Assembly (NCBI GenBank): GCA_029262975.1
Contig: JAJCYJ010000944.1
Span: 1 to 11,560, forward strand
Reading direction: 5' to 3'
DNA from: Saprospiraceae bacterium
Lineage (GTDB): Bacteria > Bacteroidota > Bacteroidia > Chitinophagales > Saprospiraceae
DNA: 11,560 nt
Of this stretch, positions 4,662 to 11,560 are shown piece after piece; the stretch's first letter is position 1; each line of letters opens with the position of its first letter. The notes beneath the pieces are model-generated. The model saw only the letters and a program-made list of their open reading frames with translations, searched no databases and had not been told where the DNA came from. The position numbers were made by a program, and so were the translations under genes.

Positions 4662-5885
4662 TTAATCAGTTTGGGCTCCTTTCAACGCTTCCCAGATTCC
4701 TACATAAGCAGGTTTTTTGTTCATATCCTCATCCCAGATATTCGGTGCATTAGGGCTTTTCCATTTGAATGGAGGAACCCCATCCATCCAATTTGCTCCA
4801 TCTGTTACTCCCCATAATGTTACTCCAGTGCAAACTGGATCATCCAGGCAAACCTGAACTACTTTTCTAAATTGATCACCTTGGGCTTGATATGGATCAT
4901 CTTCCCCACCGAATAGAAGAAGTCGGGCATCGAGCTCTGTTATTTCAACTTTTAGTCCCATTTGTCCAATAGCTCGGATATACTGTCTTAGGGCATCAGT
5001 ATCATGAATCCGATTTATTTGATGTGATTGCAATCCAACACCGTGAATAGGAACACCTCGATCCACTAACCGCTTTAACAAATCTAAAAACGCTTTACCC
5101 TGCGGGCCTTGATAATCACCAATTTGTTCATTCAAGAATAGAGAACATTCTGGATCCACCTGGTTAGCGATTTTAAATGCATAGTCAATATATTCCTCGC
5201 CCATACTATTAGAAAATATGCTTGGATATAATGACTCACCACCCATCGGCTCATTAACCACGTCCCAAGTCGATACCCGACCTTTGAAATGCCCCATGAC
5301 TGTTTCGATGTACCTTTTTATAAGACCTTGCATAGTCTCCTTTGGATCTTCCGCACTATTGATAACTTCAATCCATTGGCTTGGGAAGGTCATCCCCGGA
5401 AATTTCCCCCATACGAGTGTGTGCCCACGCATTCTTTGCCCATTGGCCTGAGCATAGTCCATCAATTTATCGGCAGCTGTAAAATTAAACTCCCAGTTTG
5501 CAGCATCAACCAGCAATTTGCCCGGCTTAAAGTGATTTTCCCCAACTACAGAATTAAATTCTTGGGCAATTAAGTCTTGGTAAGGAGAGCCGGGTGAAGT
5601 GGCCATTCCTATATGGAAGTCAATGGAATCTGCTAACTGTTTCAGAAGTGTTGCTTTTAGTTCGGCAGACAGTTGATCATCCAAATACCTTTTATGGTAC
5701 TCCCTGGGCCAATAAGTATAAAAAGCTAATAGAATACTTCCTAGTAAAACTAATCCACAACTTCTTATCAAGCCTTTTCTTATAAACTTATACTTGCGAG
5801 GCCAAAACAGCCAGGCCAAAAAGAGAATTAATATGATTAGTGAAAGTGTAATATGGGCACCGAATAATTGCCAGATTATTTTCAT
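4662..5885 (-). CDS. Membrane-anchored GH10 endo-1,4-beta-xylanase
   Basis: This is a 407-residue glycoside hydrolase family 10 enzyme, a retaining (beta/alpha)8 barrel that cleaves beta-1,4-xylan. The acid/base is Glu212 in WDVVNEPM and the nucleophile is Glu317 in EITELDAR. His155 (GHTLVW), the loop ENHFKPGKL (116-124), QSH (286-288) and LWGVTDGANW (357-366) complete the active-site set. ENHFKP replaces the commoner ENxMKW, a mild departure. Instead of a cleavable signal peptide there are two hydrophobic helices (about 8-28 and 41-59) joined by a basic loop (RKYKFIRKGLIR). By the positive-inside rule that loop is cytoplasmic and the catalytic domain faces the periplasm. It starts 42 bases after the sulfatase stop, so the two are probably one operon. 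Confidence 0.9.
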   Translation of the reverse strand: MKIIWQLFGAHITLSLIILILFLAWLFWPRKYKFIRKGLIRSCGLVLLGSILLAFYTYWPREYHKRYLDDQLSAELKATLLKQLADSIDFHIGMATSPGSPYQDLIAQEFNSVVGENHFKPGKLLVDAANWEFNFTAADKLMDYAQANGQRMRGHTLVWGKFPGMTFPSQWIEVINSAEDPKETMQGLIKRYIETVMGHFKGRVSTWDVVNEPMGGESLYPSIFSNSMGEEYIDYAFKIANQVDPECSLFLNEQIGDYQGPQGKAFLDLLKRLVDRGVPIHGVGLQSHQINRIHDTDALRQYIRAIGQMGLKVEITELDARLLLFGGEDDPYQAQGDQFRKVVQVCLDDPVCTGVTLWGVTDGANWMDGVPPFKWKSPNAPNIWDEDMNKKPAYVGIWEALKGAQTD

Positions 5886-5927
5886 TATGAGTGTTTCTTA
5901 TTTTTCTATTTATTAGATTTTATTTTG

Positions 5928-7418
5928 CTAATAACTATACGCTGCTTCCAAGCCAAATTTTTCTTGTGCTTCTTTCCTCGGTTTTCCTATCCAATCCGCT
6001 TCTTCGTGATAAGGATAAGTGTCCCATTGTGTTGGCTTTCCTGATGCTCGCGCATCGTTTCTTTCTATCAAATAATTCAGTAATTGCTGCTCGAGCGCTG
6101 ATTTGACATTCTGATAGTTCTTCTTATCGGCTACGTTGTTCATCTGATACCGATCGATGCGAAGATCGAAGAGTTCTTCGGCAGGTCTCTTTAGAAATGC
6201 TCGTTCATAGAGGGGTTTGACCATAGGGTCATCTTTGTGTTCCATCATGTACTCCTTGGTAGGTGTCATCTCTTGCAACATATGCAAGTCTATATCTCCG
6301 AACAAGGGTGGATCTCCTGCTGGCCATCGCTGAGGTTCATAGTTCCGAATATATAAATAATCATCTGTTTGTATTGCACGACTGGGATAACCAAGTCCAG
6401 CCTTTCGACAAATCGCATGTCGTTCTCGAGCAGTAACAATAAAACTGCGTGGGGATTCCACTCTTCCTTCATCTGAACCTGATAAAATAGAATTCAGAGA
6501 ATGCGCAGTCATTACTTTAGGAACTTCCAAATTCGCCAACTCCAATATTGTAGGGGCCAGATCATTGAGACTAACGAAATCAGTAACGACTCTATTCGAT
6601 TTGAATCGTTTTGGATAAGAAATAATTAATGGAACGCGAGTACCAAAGTCGTATAAATTGGCAAGGCCACGGGGCATCATCCAGCCATTGTCAGAGCAAA
6701 GGATGATGACTGTATTTTCTAATTGTCCTTTCTCTTTCAACAAAGCTATAGCAGCTGCTACTTCCTTATCAAATTGTTGGATCTCAAAATAATAATCACA
6801 AATATCCGAACGGACTTCTGGCACATCCGGCAAGTAAGGAGGCACTACTACTTTCTCAATATCCATACCGGATGCTATGCCAGAACCTAATTCAAAGGGT
6901 CGATGCGGATCTCTGGAAGACAACCAAAAACTCCATGGCTTATCTTCTTGATTCTGATCAATGAAATCTTCAATATTCTCAAAAGTATATCCTCCTGGAT
7001 TTCTATTTCTACCACTTACTTTATAATTCCCGGGTCCCCATCCTTTGCGGTCATGCCCTACATGATATCCTGACTCTTCGAGAAGATCCGTAAAGAGAGG
7101 AATGCCTTTATCCAAAGTACTCCACAAGTTTCCTCCTTCCCCGAGTCGCCATATGTCCTGCCCAGACAGCATCGCACCACGTGCTGGGGTGCAGGACGGA
7201 GATGCACAAAAAGCATTTGTAAAGCGAATACCATCTTTCGCAAGCTGGTCAATAGCTGGTGTCTTTACTACCGGATCTCCATAGCAGCCCAGATGACTGA
7301 CGTATTGATTATCTGACATTAGAATCAAGAAATTTACGGGCCCGAATTTTCCTTCATTGGTGCAATTACAAAACAGGAGCAATAAAAACAAGAAAGACAA
7401 GGGAATAGCTTTGGACAT
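5928..7418 (-). CDS. S1-family sulfatase, N-sulfoglucosamine sulfohydrolase-like
   Basis: This 496-residue enzyme has a hydrophobic signal (1-19) ending in FCNCTN, perhaps an atypical lipobox, so it is periplasmic or lipid-anchored. The S1 sulfatase motif C-T-P-A-R (Cys76-Arg80) supplies the cysteine that becomes formylglycine. Metal ligands look like Asp36 (MSDN rather than the usual DD), with Asp243 and Asn244 in ILCSDNGW. Other active-site residues are probably Lys125 in GHDRKGWG and His172 in RDPHRPFE. The ANLYDFGTRVPL stretch lacks the lysine seen in many S1 enzymes. It instead recalls the TNLYWPGT of SGSH-type N-sulfatases, as does the later YPSRAIQTDDYLYIRNY. The exact sulfate ester is unknown. 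It starts upstream of the GH10 gene and just downstream of the integrase/esterase scar. A formylglycine-generating enzyme must lie elsewhere. Confidence 0.9.
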   Translation of the reverse strand: MSKAIPLSFLFLLLLFCNCTNEGKFGPVNFLILMSDNQYVSHLGCYGDPVVKTPAIDQLAKDGIRFTNAFCASPSCTPARGAMLSGQDIWRLGEGGNLWSTLDKGIPLFTDLLEESGYHVGHDRKGWGPGNYKVSGRNRNPGGYTFENIEDFIDQNQEDKPWSFWLSSRDPHRPFELGSGIASGMDIEKVVVPPYLPDVPEVRSDICDYYFEIQQFDKEVAAAIALLKEKGQLENTVIILCSDNGWMMPRGLANLYDFGTRVPLIISYPKRFKSNRVVTDFVSLNDLAPTILELANLEVPKVMTAHSLNSILSGSDEGRVESPRSFIVTARERHAICRKAGLGYPSRAIQTDDYLYIRNYEPQRWPAGDPPLFGDIDLHMLQEMTPTKEYMMEHKDDPMVKPLYERAFLKRPAEELFDLRIDRYQMNNVADKKNYQNVKSALEQQLLNYLIERNDARASGKPTQWDTYPYHEEADWIGKPRKEAQEKFGLEAAYSY

Positions 7419-7476
7419 TTGGCTTTATTGATAAGTAGGTGAATCTAAAGATAATGAAACCCCAATTATGAGTGGG

Positions 7477-7596
7477 ACTATGCCCACCAACCATGATTTG
7501 GTCGCTTCGTCCACCTAGTTCATCAATATTATTTTTAATCCATTTTAGGGTATCGTAACAGTCATCTAAAGCTGCTGGATAAGGTTTTTTATTGCC
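7477..7596 (-). pseudogene. Alpha/beta-hydrolase (acetyl-esterase-like) remnant
   Basis: An open minus-strand frame encodes PYPAALDDCYDTLKW, then IKNN, a short LGG turn, and DQIMVGGHS. In hormone-sensitive-lipase/acetyl-esterase-type hydrolases this block leads into the nucleophile elbow G-x-S-A-G-G. Here similarity stops at GGHS and the following residues (PTHNWGF) are unrelated. The N-terminal HGGG region and the whole C-terminal catalytic Asp/His part are missing, so it is a broken gene of about 40 codons. Carboxylesterases often accompany xylanases to remove acetyl groups, which would fit a former role in this locus; that is inference. Confidence 0.65.
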
Positions 7597-7645
7597 CAAA
7601 AGTTCTGATGAAGATTTGATTGGGCTCATGTGAGCTGACCCAGAT

Positions 7646-7759
7646 TTATACAGTCCTGTTGTGAATTATTTGTAATACGATGGGGTGCTTATTCCCGTTG
7701 ACAGTCTTGGACGTATCCAATCTGATAGCAAACGAAGTAGCAAGAAAGTAAATCTTCGA
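7646..7759 (-). pseudogene. Tyrosine recombinase (integrase) arm-domain remnant
   Basis: Between stops at 7760-7762 and 7646-7648, the minus strand encodes FAIRLDTSKTVNGNKHPIV followed by LQIIHNRTV. This matches the start of Bacteroidota site-specific integrases, whose N-terminal arm DNA-binding domain reads roughly LDxxxxxKxGxxPVxLRVxHNRxxR. No ATG is left at the expected position (the codon is CTT) and a stop interrupts after HNRTV. The core-binding and catalytic domains are gone. It directly abuts the esterase remnant, marking a mobile-element-associated deletion. The match is by pattern only and the fragment is short. Confidence 0.55.
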
Positions 7760-7789
7760 TTAGCGTTTTCGAATTGATCCTACCTGACC

Positions 7790-9151
7790 TCAAACTAACC
7801 TCGGCAGCACATCCTCCTGTAACCTCAACAATTCATTCATACAGGCGATCGCATTATTGTAAGAATGTACCGTGGGATCCAGTAGGATGGCTTGTAAAAG
7901 TTTGTCTTTTGAATTTTCATGGTAGGCTTCTACTAAAAGTTGATTTATGCTTACTTGTGTACGCAATAAGGCCAGTACGGGTTCTGGCAATTTTTCCATT
8001 TTCATTGGATGAAGACCATTACTATCTACCACTGCAGGGACTTCTATGATCGCCCCTTCTGGGAGACCGGGGACCCAATCGTTATTAGGGACATTGACGG
8101 CATCCAGCTGATGACTTACACCACAAAACATTCCTTCTATTATGGGTATAGCCAGCTCTCCGGATGGTTTGATTTCTCTGTTGCTTCCTTTATCTAATTC
8201 GAAAATGAGGTTTACATCCTCTTTTGGATAAAGGGGGGTATGCGTAGGATTTCCTTGTAAATTGTAAAGCCAAGTCGGTGTTTTACCATTATCCCATGGA
8301 TCACCATCTTTTGGATCATAAAAAAACTGCAACTTATCGCTGGCTAAAAAAGCATCTCCCCATCTTATATATTCTACAATATGATTAGCCCCTGGCGACG
8401 GGTACAGACCAAATGTCCTTAATAATATTCTGCTCAGTGCAATTTCGTCCCATTCTGCCAACCAATGAGCCTCCCTTTCTCGCTGTCTTAGTTTAGGATA
8501 AAGATCTTCACCGGTCTGCTTATGTTTTAGAGATTGAAACCAGGTGATATGGTTGAGCCCCGAAGCGCGCACCTCCAGATCAGCTACCTCCATTTCTAAA
8601 AACCTGGCTACCTGTTTCTTCCCTTCAAATACGCCATGACATAGCCCAACAATATTAACAGAGGACAATCTGTGAATGGCCTCACATAGTTTGGTTAATG
8701 GATTGGTATAATTCAATAACCAGGCATTGGGACAGATTTCCTCCATTTTTTTTACAATGGTCATGGATGCATGTATATTACGAAGCGCATGAAATAGCCC
8801 TCCGACACCGCCATTTTCTCCATACACCTGGTTGAATCCATATTTGCGTGGAATGTGAAAATCCTGGGACCAATAATGATATCTTTTTAATTCAATCGCT
8901 GTGATGACAAAATCTACCTCCTTCAGGGCAACATCCAAACTTGCAGTAGCTGTAATTTTTGGATTCCTATTGAGCTTTTTGGCCACAGACTCTGCATACT
9001 TCTTTATGGAAGGCAAACTCTTTTCATTGATATCCATCAGCACAACTTCCAAATCTTGTTGATTCAATGGATCACTCAAAAAGATATCATGGACTGATGC
9101 AGGTCCAAATTCTTCGCTTCCCGCGCCGATAAGGGCAATTTTTAAGGTCAT
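7790..9151 (-). CDS. Glycoside hydrolase family 4 (NAD-dependent alpha-glycosidase-type)
   Basis: This is a 453-residue cytoplasmic GH4 enzyme, the family that cleaves glycosides by an NAD+- and metal-dependent oxidation-elimination route. The N-terminal Rossmann motif KIALIGAGSEEFGP (4-17) and LMDIN (38-42) bind NAD. NYTNPL (147-152) is the conserved sugar-binding turn. Cys171-His172 in VGLCHGVF and His201 in GLNHITWF are the expected metal ligands. Full family length, no signal peptide. Family members act on alpha-glucosides, alpha-galactosides, 6-phospho-glycosides or uronides. No PTS gene is visible, so an unphosphorylated substrate brought in by the upstream SSS carrier is likely, but specificity cannot be read. 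It lies 182 bases downstream of the symporter gene. Confidence 0.92.
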   Translation of the reverse strand: MTLKIALIGAGSEEFGPASVHDIFLSDPLNQQDLEVVLMDINEKSLPSIKKYAESVAKKLNRNPKITATASLDVALKEVDFVITAIELKRYHYWSQDFHIPRKYGFNQVYGENGGVGGLFHALRNIHASMTIVKKMEEICPNAWLLNYTNPLTKLCEAIHRLSSVNIVGLCHGVFEGKKQVARFLEMEVADLEVRASGLNHITWFQSLKHKQTGEDLYPKLRQREREAHWLAEWDEIALSRILLRTFGLYPSPGANHIVEYIRWGDAFLASDKLQFFYDPKDGDPWDNGKTPTWLYNLQGNPTHTPLYPKEDVNLIFELDKGSNREIKPSGELAIPIIEGMFCGVSHQLDAVNVPNNDWVPGLPEGAIIEVPAVVDSNGLHPMKMEKLPEPVLALLRTQVSINQLLVEAYHENSKDKLLQAILLDPTVHSYNNAIACMNELLRLQEDVLPRLV

Positions 9152-9177
9152 AATATATTTGGATTAATTACTGTAAG

Positions 9178-9194
9178 ATCTAAAATGTAACTAC
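9178..9194. repeat. 17-nt direct repeat, copy B
   Basis: ATCTAAAATGTAACTAC is identical to 180-196. It lies in the 182-base spacer upstream of the GH4 start, on the side where a GH4 promoter would be. Confidence 0.4.
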
Positions 9195-9333
9195 ACCTTT
9201 AGTATTGTAAATGATATTTCAACTATTTGATAAGATTATTTATGTTTGAAAATGTTGAGAATTGGCTCAGTTACCTTTAGGGTTAGGGCGCAATGAGACA
9301 ATTTTCAATATTGGCTGTGTAGATACTCTAAAA

Positions 9334-11127
9334 TTACTCATCTATCACAAATGCTTTTTTGGCCATTTTCAAAGTCAGCAAACCACCTACAACTGAAATA
9401 GCGAGCAGCCCCCCGCCAAGCATAGTATTCCCAATTATCACGTGACCAAAGCCCAATAAACAGGAATATATAAATAACACGCCCAAGAACCATCCAATCC
9501 AATTGTGAGATGCACGTACATCAGACTTCACTTCAGGACAACTCTTGGCAATTTCGCCCCACCATCCTCCAGGCCGAACTTGGCGATAGAATTTTTTCAA
9601 ATGTTCGGTATCATCCGGTTTGGTCGACAGTGTTACAGTTATCCATATTACCGTGCTTACCACCAGTATGGTCATTGCCCGCAGCATATCATATTGGCTA
9701 CCATAATAACTGAGCATAGTTTGTTCTGTACCTGTTGAAATGATACCTATAGCTGCCATGAGAGCGATCAAAAGCGTCCCATTGGCAAGAACTACAGATG
9801 ATACCATTGCACTTATCTCTGCCCAGGGATTGACACGCCACCAGTACCATCTGAATAAAAGGACAATGGCTAATCCCGCTGTGATCTCGATAATATATAT
9901 CCATCCTGCTTTAATGGTTTCCATTTGCCAGGCCGTTATAGCTGCCAATACAACCAGGATGATAATAAACAATCGGGATGCTTTTACGTAATGTCCGTCA
10001 GAAGCGGATGTTTTTATAAATCTCTTGTATATATCATTAACCATATAAGATGCCCCCCAGCAAAGATGTGTATCCATCGTACTCATAAAAGCCGCCAGGA
10101 ATGATGCAACGATTATTCCTTTGAGACCTATAGGTACGATCTCAGTGATCATCATGGGATATGCCAGTTCCGGATCGGCTAATAATTCCGGCGAAGCGGT
10201 CGCGATAGGTAATATGATCAATGACCCGAGACCAACAATAATCCATGGCCATGTCATCACCACATTGGCTATAAAATTAAACCATAGTGCAGATAATACG
10301 GAATGCTTTTCATTCTTGGCAGCGAATAATCTCTGCACAAAATACCCATCACCCTGGGCACTGCGTGACCACAATATGAAGATCATAACCATGAATGATA
10401 TAAATTCCAACGAACTGATATGTTCTGAATCTGGAATAAGATCCAATGTGCCGGGGTTGACACCTTCGAGTGCCCTGATACTTTCAGCCATTTCAGCCGG
10501 ACCACCTAACTGATAAAGAACAATAGCCGCAAAAATAGACGTCCCTATCATCCCCGTTACGAACTGCAGGAGATCTGTGTAAACCACGCCATATAGACCT
10601 GACGAGACCGTATAAATCAATGCAACAAACACTATTATTATCAAAGTATAAAGCGGATCGAAACCAAGAATAACACTCGAAAACTTCATCATGGCAAGCA
10701 GGACAAATCCCATCACCACCATATTCTTGAGCAGTCCGTGATACAATGCAGTAAAGACCCTTAATATGGACGCGGGTTTTCCGGAATAGCGCAATTCGAT
10801 AAATTCGGCATCGGTTATAATGTTGGCCCTCCTCCAAAGCTTGGCATAGAAGAAGACCAGCATCATCACACCTGCGGCCTCATACCACCATAACCAATTG
10901 GCATAAATTCCGTGTTGTCGTACAAGTCCTGCAGCCAATAAAGGAGCGTCTGTAGCAAAATAAGTAGCGGCAATGGATGTGCCCGCTATCCACCATGGCA
11001 GGGTTCTTCCTGCTATAAAATATTCCTCTATGTTTTTACCTGCCCGTCTGGAATACCACAGACCCAAAACGACTGTTAATATTCCATACAAAATGATAAC
11101 TAACCAATCTATGGGATGTAAGGACAT
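9334..11127 (-). CDS. SSS-family sodium:solute symporter
   Basis: This 597-residue polytopic membrane protein has about 13-14 helices of the sodium:solute symporter (LeuT-fold) family. It starts with a helix at about 7-24 and then shows the family block EEYFIAGRTLPWWIAGTSIA (35-54), followed by ATYFATDAPLLAAGL. Later landmarks are AEFIELRYSGKPA, TVSSGLYGVVYTDLLQF and AAFMSTMDTHLCWGASYMVNDIY, the last being the typical helix-8 region. A long hydrophilic stretch followed by a final helix pair forms the C-terminus, as in SGLT-like members. It sits between the deacetylase and GH4 genes and is the evident uptake route for this locus. A sugar or amino-sugar substrate is inferred from context. The start ATG is 62 bases after the deacetylase stop. 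Confidence 0.92.
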   Translation of the reverse strand: MSLHPIDWLVIILYGILTVVLGLWYSRRAGKNIEEYFIAGRTLPWWIAGTSIAATYFATDAPLLAAGLVRQHGIYANWLWWYEAAGVMMLVFFYAKLWRRANIITDAEFIELRYSGKPASILRVFTALYHGLLKNMVVMGFVLLAMMKFSSVILGFDPLYTLIIIVFVALIYTVSSGLYGVVYTDLLQFVTGMIGTSIFAAIVLYQLGGPAEMAESIRALEGVNPGTLDLIPDSEHISSLEFISFMVMIFILWSRSAQGDGYFVQRLFAAKNEKHSVLSALWFNFIANVVMTWPWIIVGLGSLIILPIATASPELLADPELAYPMMITEIVPIGLKGIIVASFLAAFMSTMDTHLCWGASYMVNDIYKRFIKTSASDGHYVKASRLFIIILVVLAAITAWQMETIKAGWIYIIEITAGLAIVLLFRWYWWRVNPWAEISAMVSSVVLANGTLLIALMAAIGIISTGTEQTMLSYYGSQYDMLRAMTILVVSTVIWITVTLSTKPDDTEHLKKFYRQVRPGGWWGEIAKSCPEVKSDVRASHNWIGWFLGVLFIYSCLLGFGHVIIGNTMLGGGLLAISVVGGLLTLKMAKKAFVIDE

Positions 11128-11189
11128 TTATGATGGATCAAAGGTTTAATTGCAAGAATAAGGAGGTAGTTTACAAGGAATTTATCTAA

Positions 11190-11560
11190 TTAAAAAACAC
11201 TATCGGAAGACGATTGTGGTCCAACAAACTTTCTCAAATAGATTAATTTATCTTCTCCATAACGACCTTCCATTCTTTCTCTCACTCTATCAACCTGAAC
11301 CTGACTTACATGGCATGAAAGTGAAGCTATAGCTGCTTCAAGATCGTCATCGGTAAAAGTTATCCGAGTAGTCAAATACGACTCGTCAACACCCCTTAAT
11401 ATGATAGATTCTTCATCATCCATACTTTGTGACGGTCTGCCTACATAGTACAGTGAGGGGTTATTATCCCATATTTTACTAAGATAAACTGACGTCGCCG
11501 TAGCACCTATCAGACGATGATCCAAATGATTAGAGCCACCGTCAGGTCCCCAGGTTATGA
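11190..11560 (-). CDS. PIG-L/LmbE-family deacetylase, C-terminal part (cut by window edge)
   Basis: The frame stays open to the right edge, and the 122 visible residues are the C-terminal part of a longer protein. They open with TWGPDGGSNHLDHRLIG, the second metal-binding block of PIG-L/LmbE deacetylases (usually PDGxxxHxDHR). The two His of HLDH would bind zinc; the first block (AHPDDE-like) lies beyond the edge. The family removes N-acetyl groups from amino sugars. A shorter reading from the TTG at 11525 would cut through HLDH and is not the true start. The rest shows no unusual feature. It would be the first gene of the visible sugar locus, 62 bases before the symporter. Confidence 0.75.
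   Translation of the reverse strand, partial: ITWGPDGGSNHLDHRLIGATATSVYLSKIWDNNPSLYYVGRPSQSMDDEESIILRGVDESYLTTRITFTDDDLEAAIASLSCHVSQVQVDRVRERMEGRYGEDKLIYLRKFVGPQSSSDSVF

Larger units (their letters stand above)
7419..7789. other. Scar region between GH4 and sulfatase genes
   Basis: This 371-base interval has no intact gene. Two minus-strand protein remnants lie end to end: an integrase N-terminus (7646-7759) and an alpha/beta-hydrolase middle segment (7477-7596). The sulfatase promoter, if separate, must also be here, but no clear TAnnTTTG box is seen on the minus strand. Confidence 0.55.

Noticed and set aside
10121..10513. A 130-codon plus-strand frame antisense to the symporter gene.
   Set aside because: It is a shadow of the conserved symporter reading frame, with a composition typical of antisense translation.
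11190..11525. A complete 111-residue protein starting at TTG 11525.
   Set aside because: The same frame continues upstream to the window edge through the conserved TWGPDGG block, so the TTG is internal to a longer PIG-L gene.

Overview
The window looks like a chromosomal segment of a Bacteroidota bacterium, possibly a Saprospiria/Cytophagia-type lineage. This rests on moderately low GC, few Shine-Dalgarno sequences, a TAnnTTTG-type -7 box ahead of the tRNA region, abundant short GC-rich palindromes, an N-terminal remnant of the Bacteroidota 'arm-domain' tyrosine recombinase type, and a sulfatase/glycosidase gene set. No phylogenetic marker was checked, so the assignment is an inference.

Layout. 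1-317: no gene, but hairpin-forming repeats. 318-3262 (all minus strand): a 2-oxoglutarate/Fe(II) oxygenase, a DUF1295 membrane protein, and two tandem paralogous exported proteins of unknown function that share an upstream element at the same distance from their starts. 3263-4661: no protein gene. It holds three copies of a 39-nt element with inverted ends, a Bacteroidota-like promoter, two tRNA-Met-derived pseudogenes each split by three palindromes, one intact elongator-type tRNA-Met(CAT), its intrinsic terminator, and a third tRNA fragment whose anticodon loop is split by the same palindrome. 4662-11560 (all minus strand): a carbohydrate-use locus read as PIG-L deacetylase (cut by the window edge), SSS sodium symporter, GH4 glycosidase, a scar holding integrase and esterase remnants, an S1 sulfatase resembling N-sulfoglucosamine sulfohydrolase, and a membrane-anchored GH10 xylanase.

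How the genes may work together. The right half reads as a small saccharide-degradation locus without a SusC/SusD pair. The lipoprotein-like or exported sulfatase and the periplasm-facing GH10 would release sugars outside the cytoplasm, the SSS carrier would import them with sodium, and the NAD-dependent GH4 enzyme would cleave them inside. The true substrate cannot be read from sequence.

The most unusual feature is the tRNA array at about 3919-4445. Decayed tRNA-Met copies carry palindromes at three points: after tRNA nt 12, after nt 21, and after nt 34 inside the anticodon. An intact copy lies among them, and one promoter and one terminator appear to bracket two of the decayed copies together with it.
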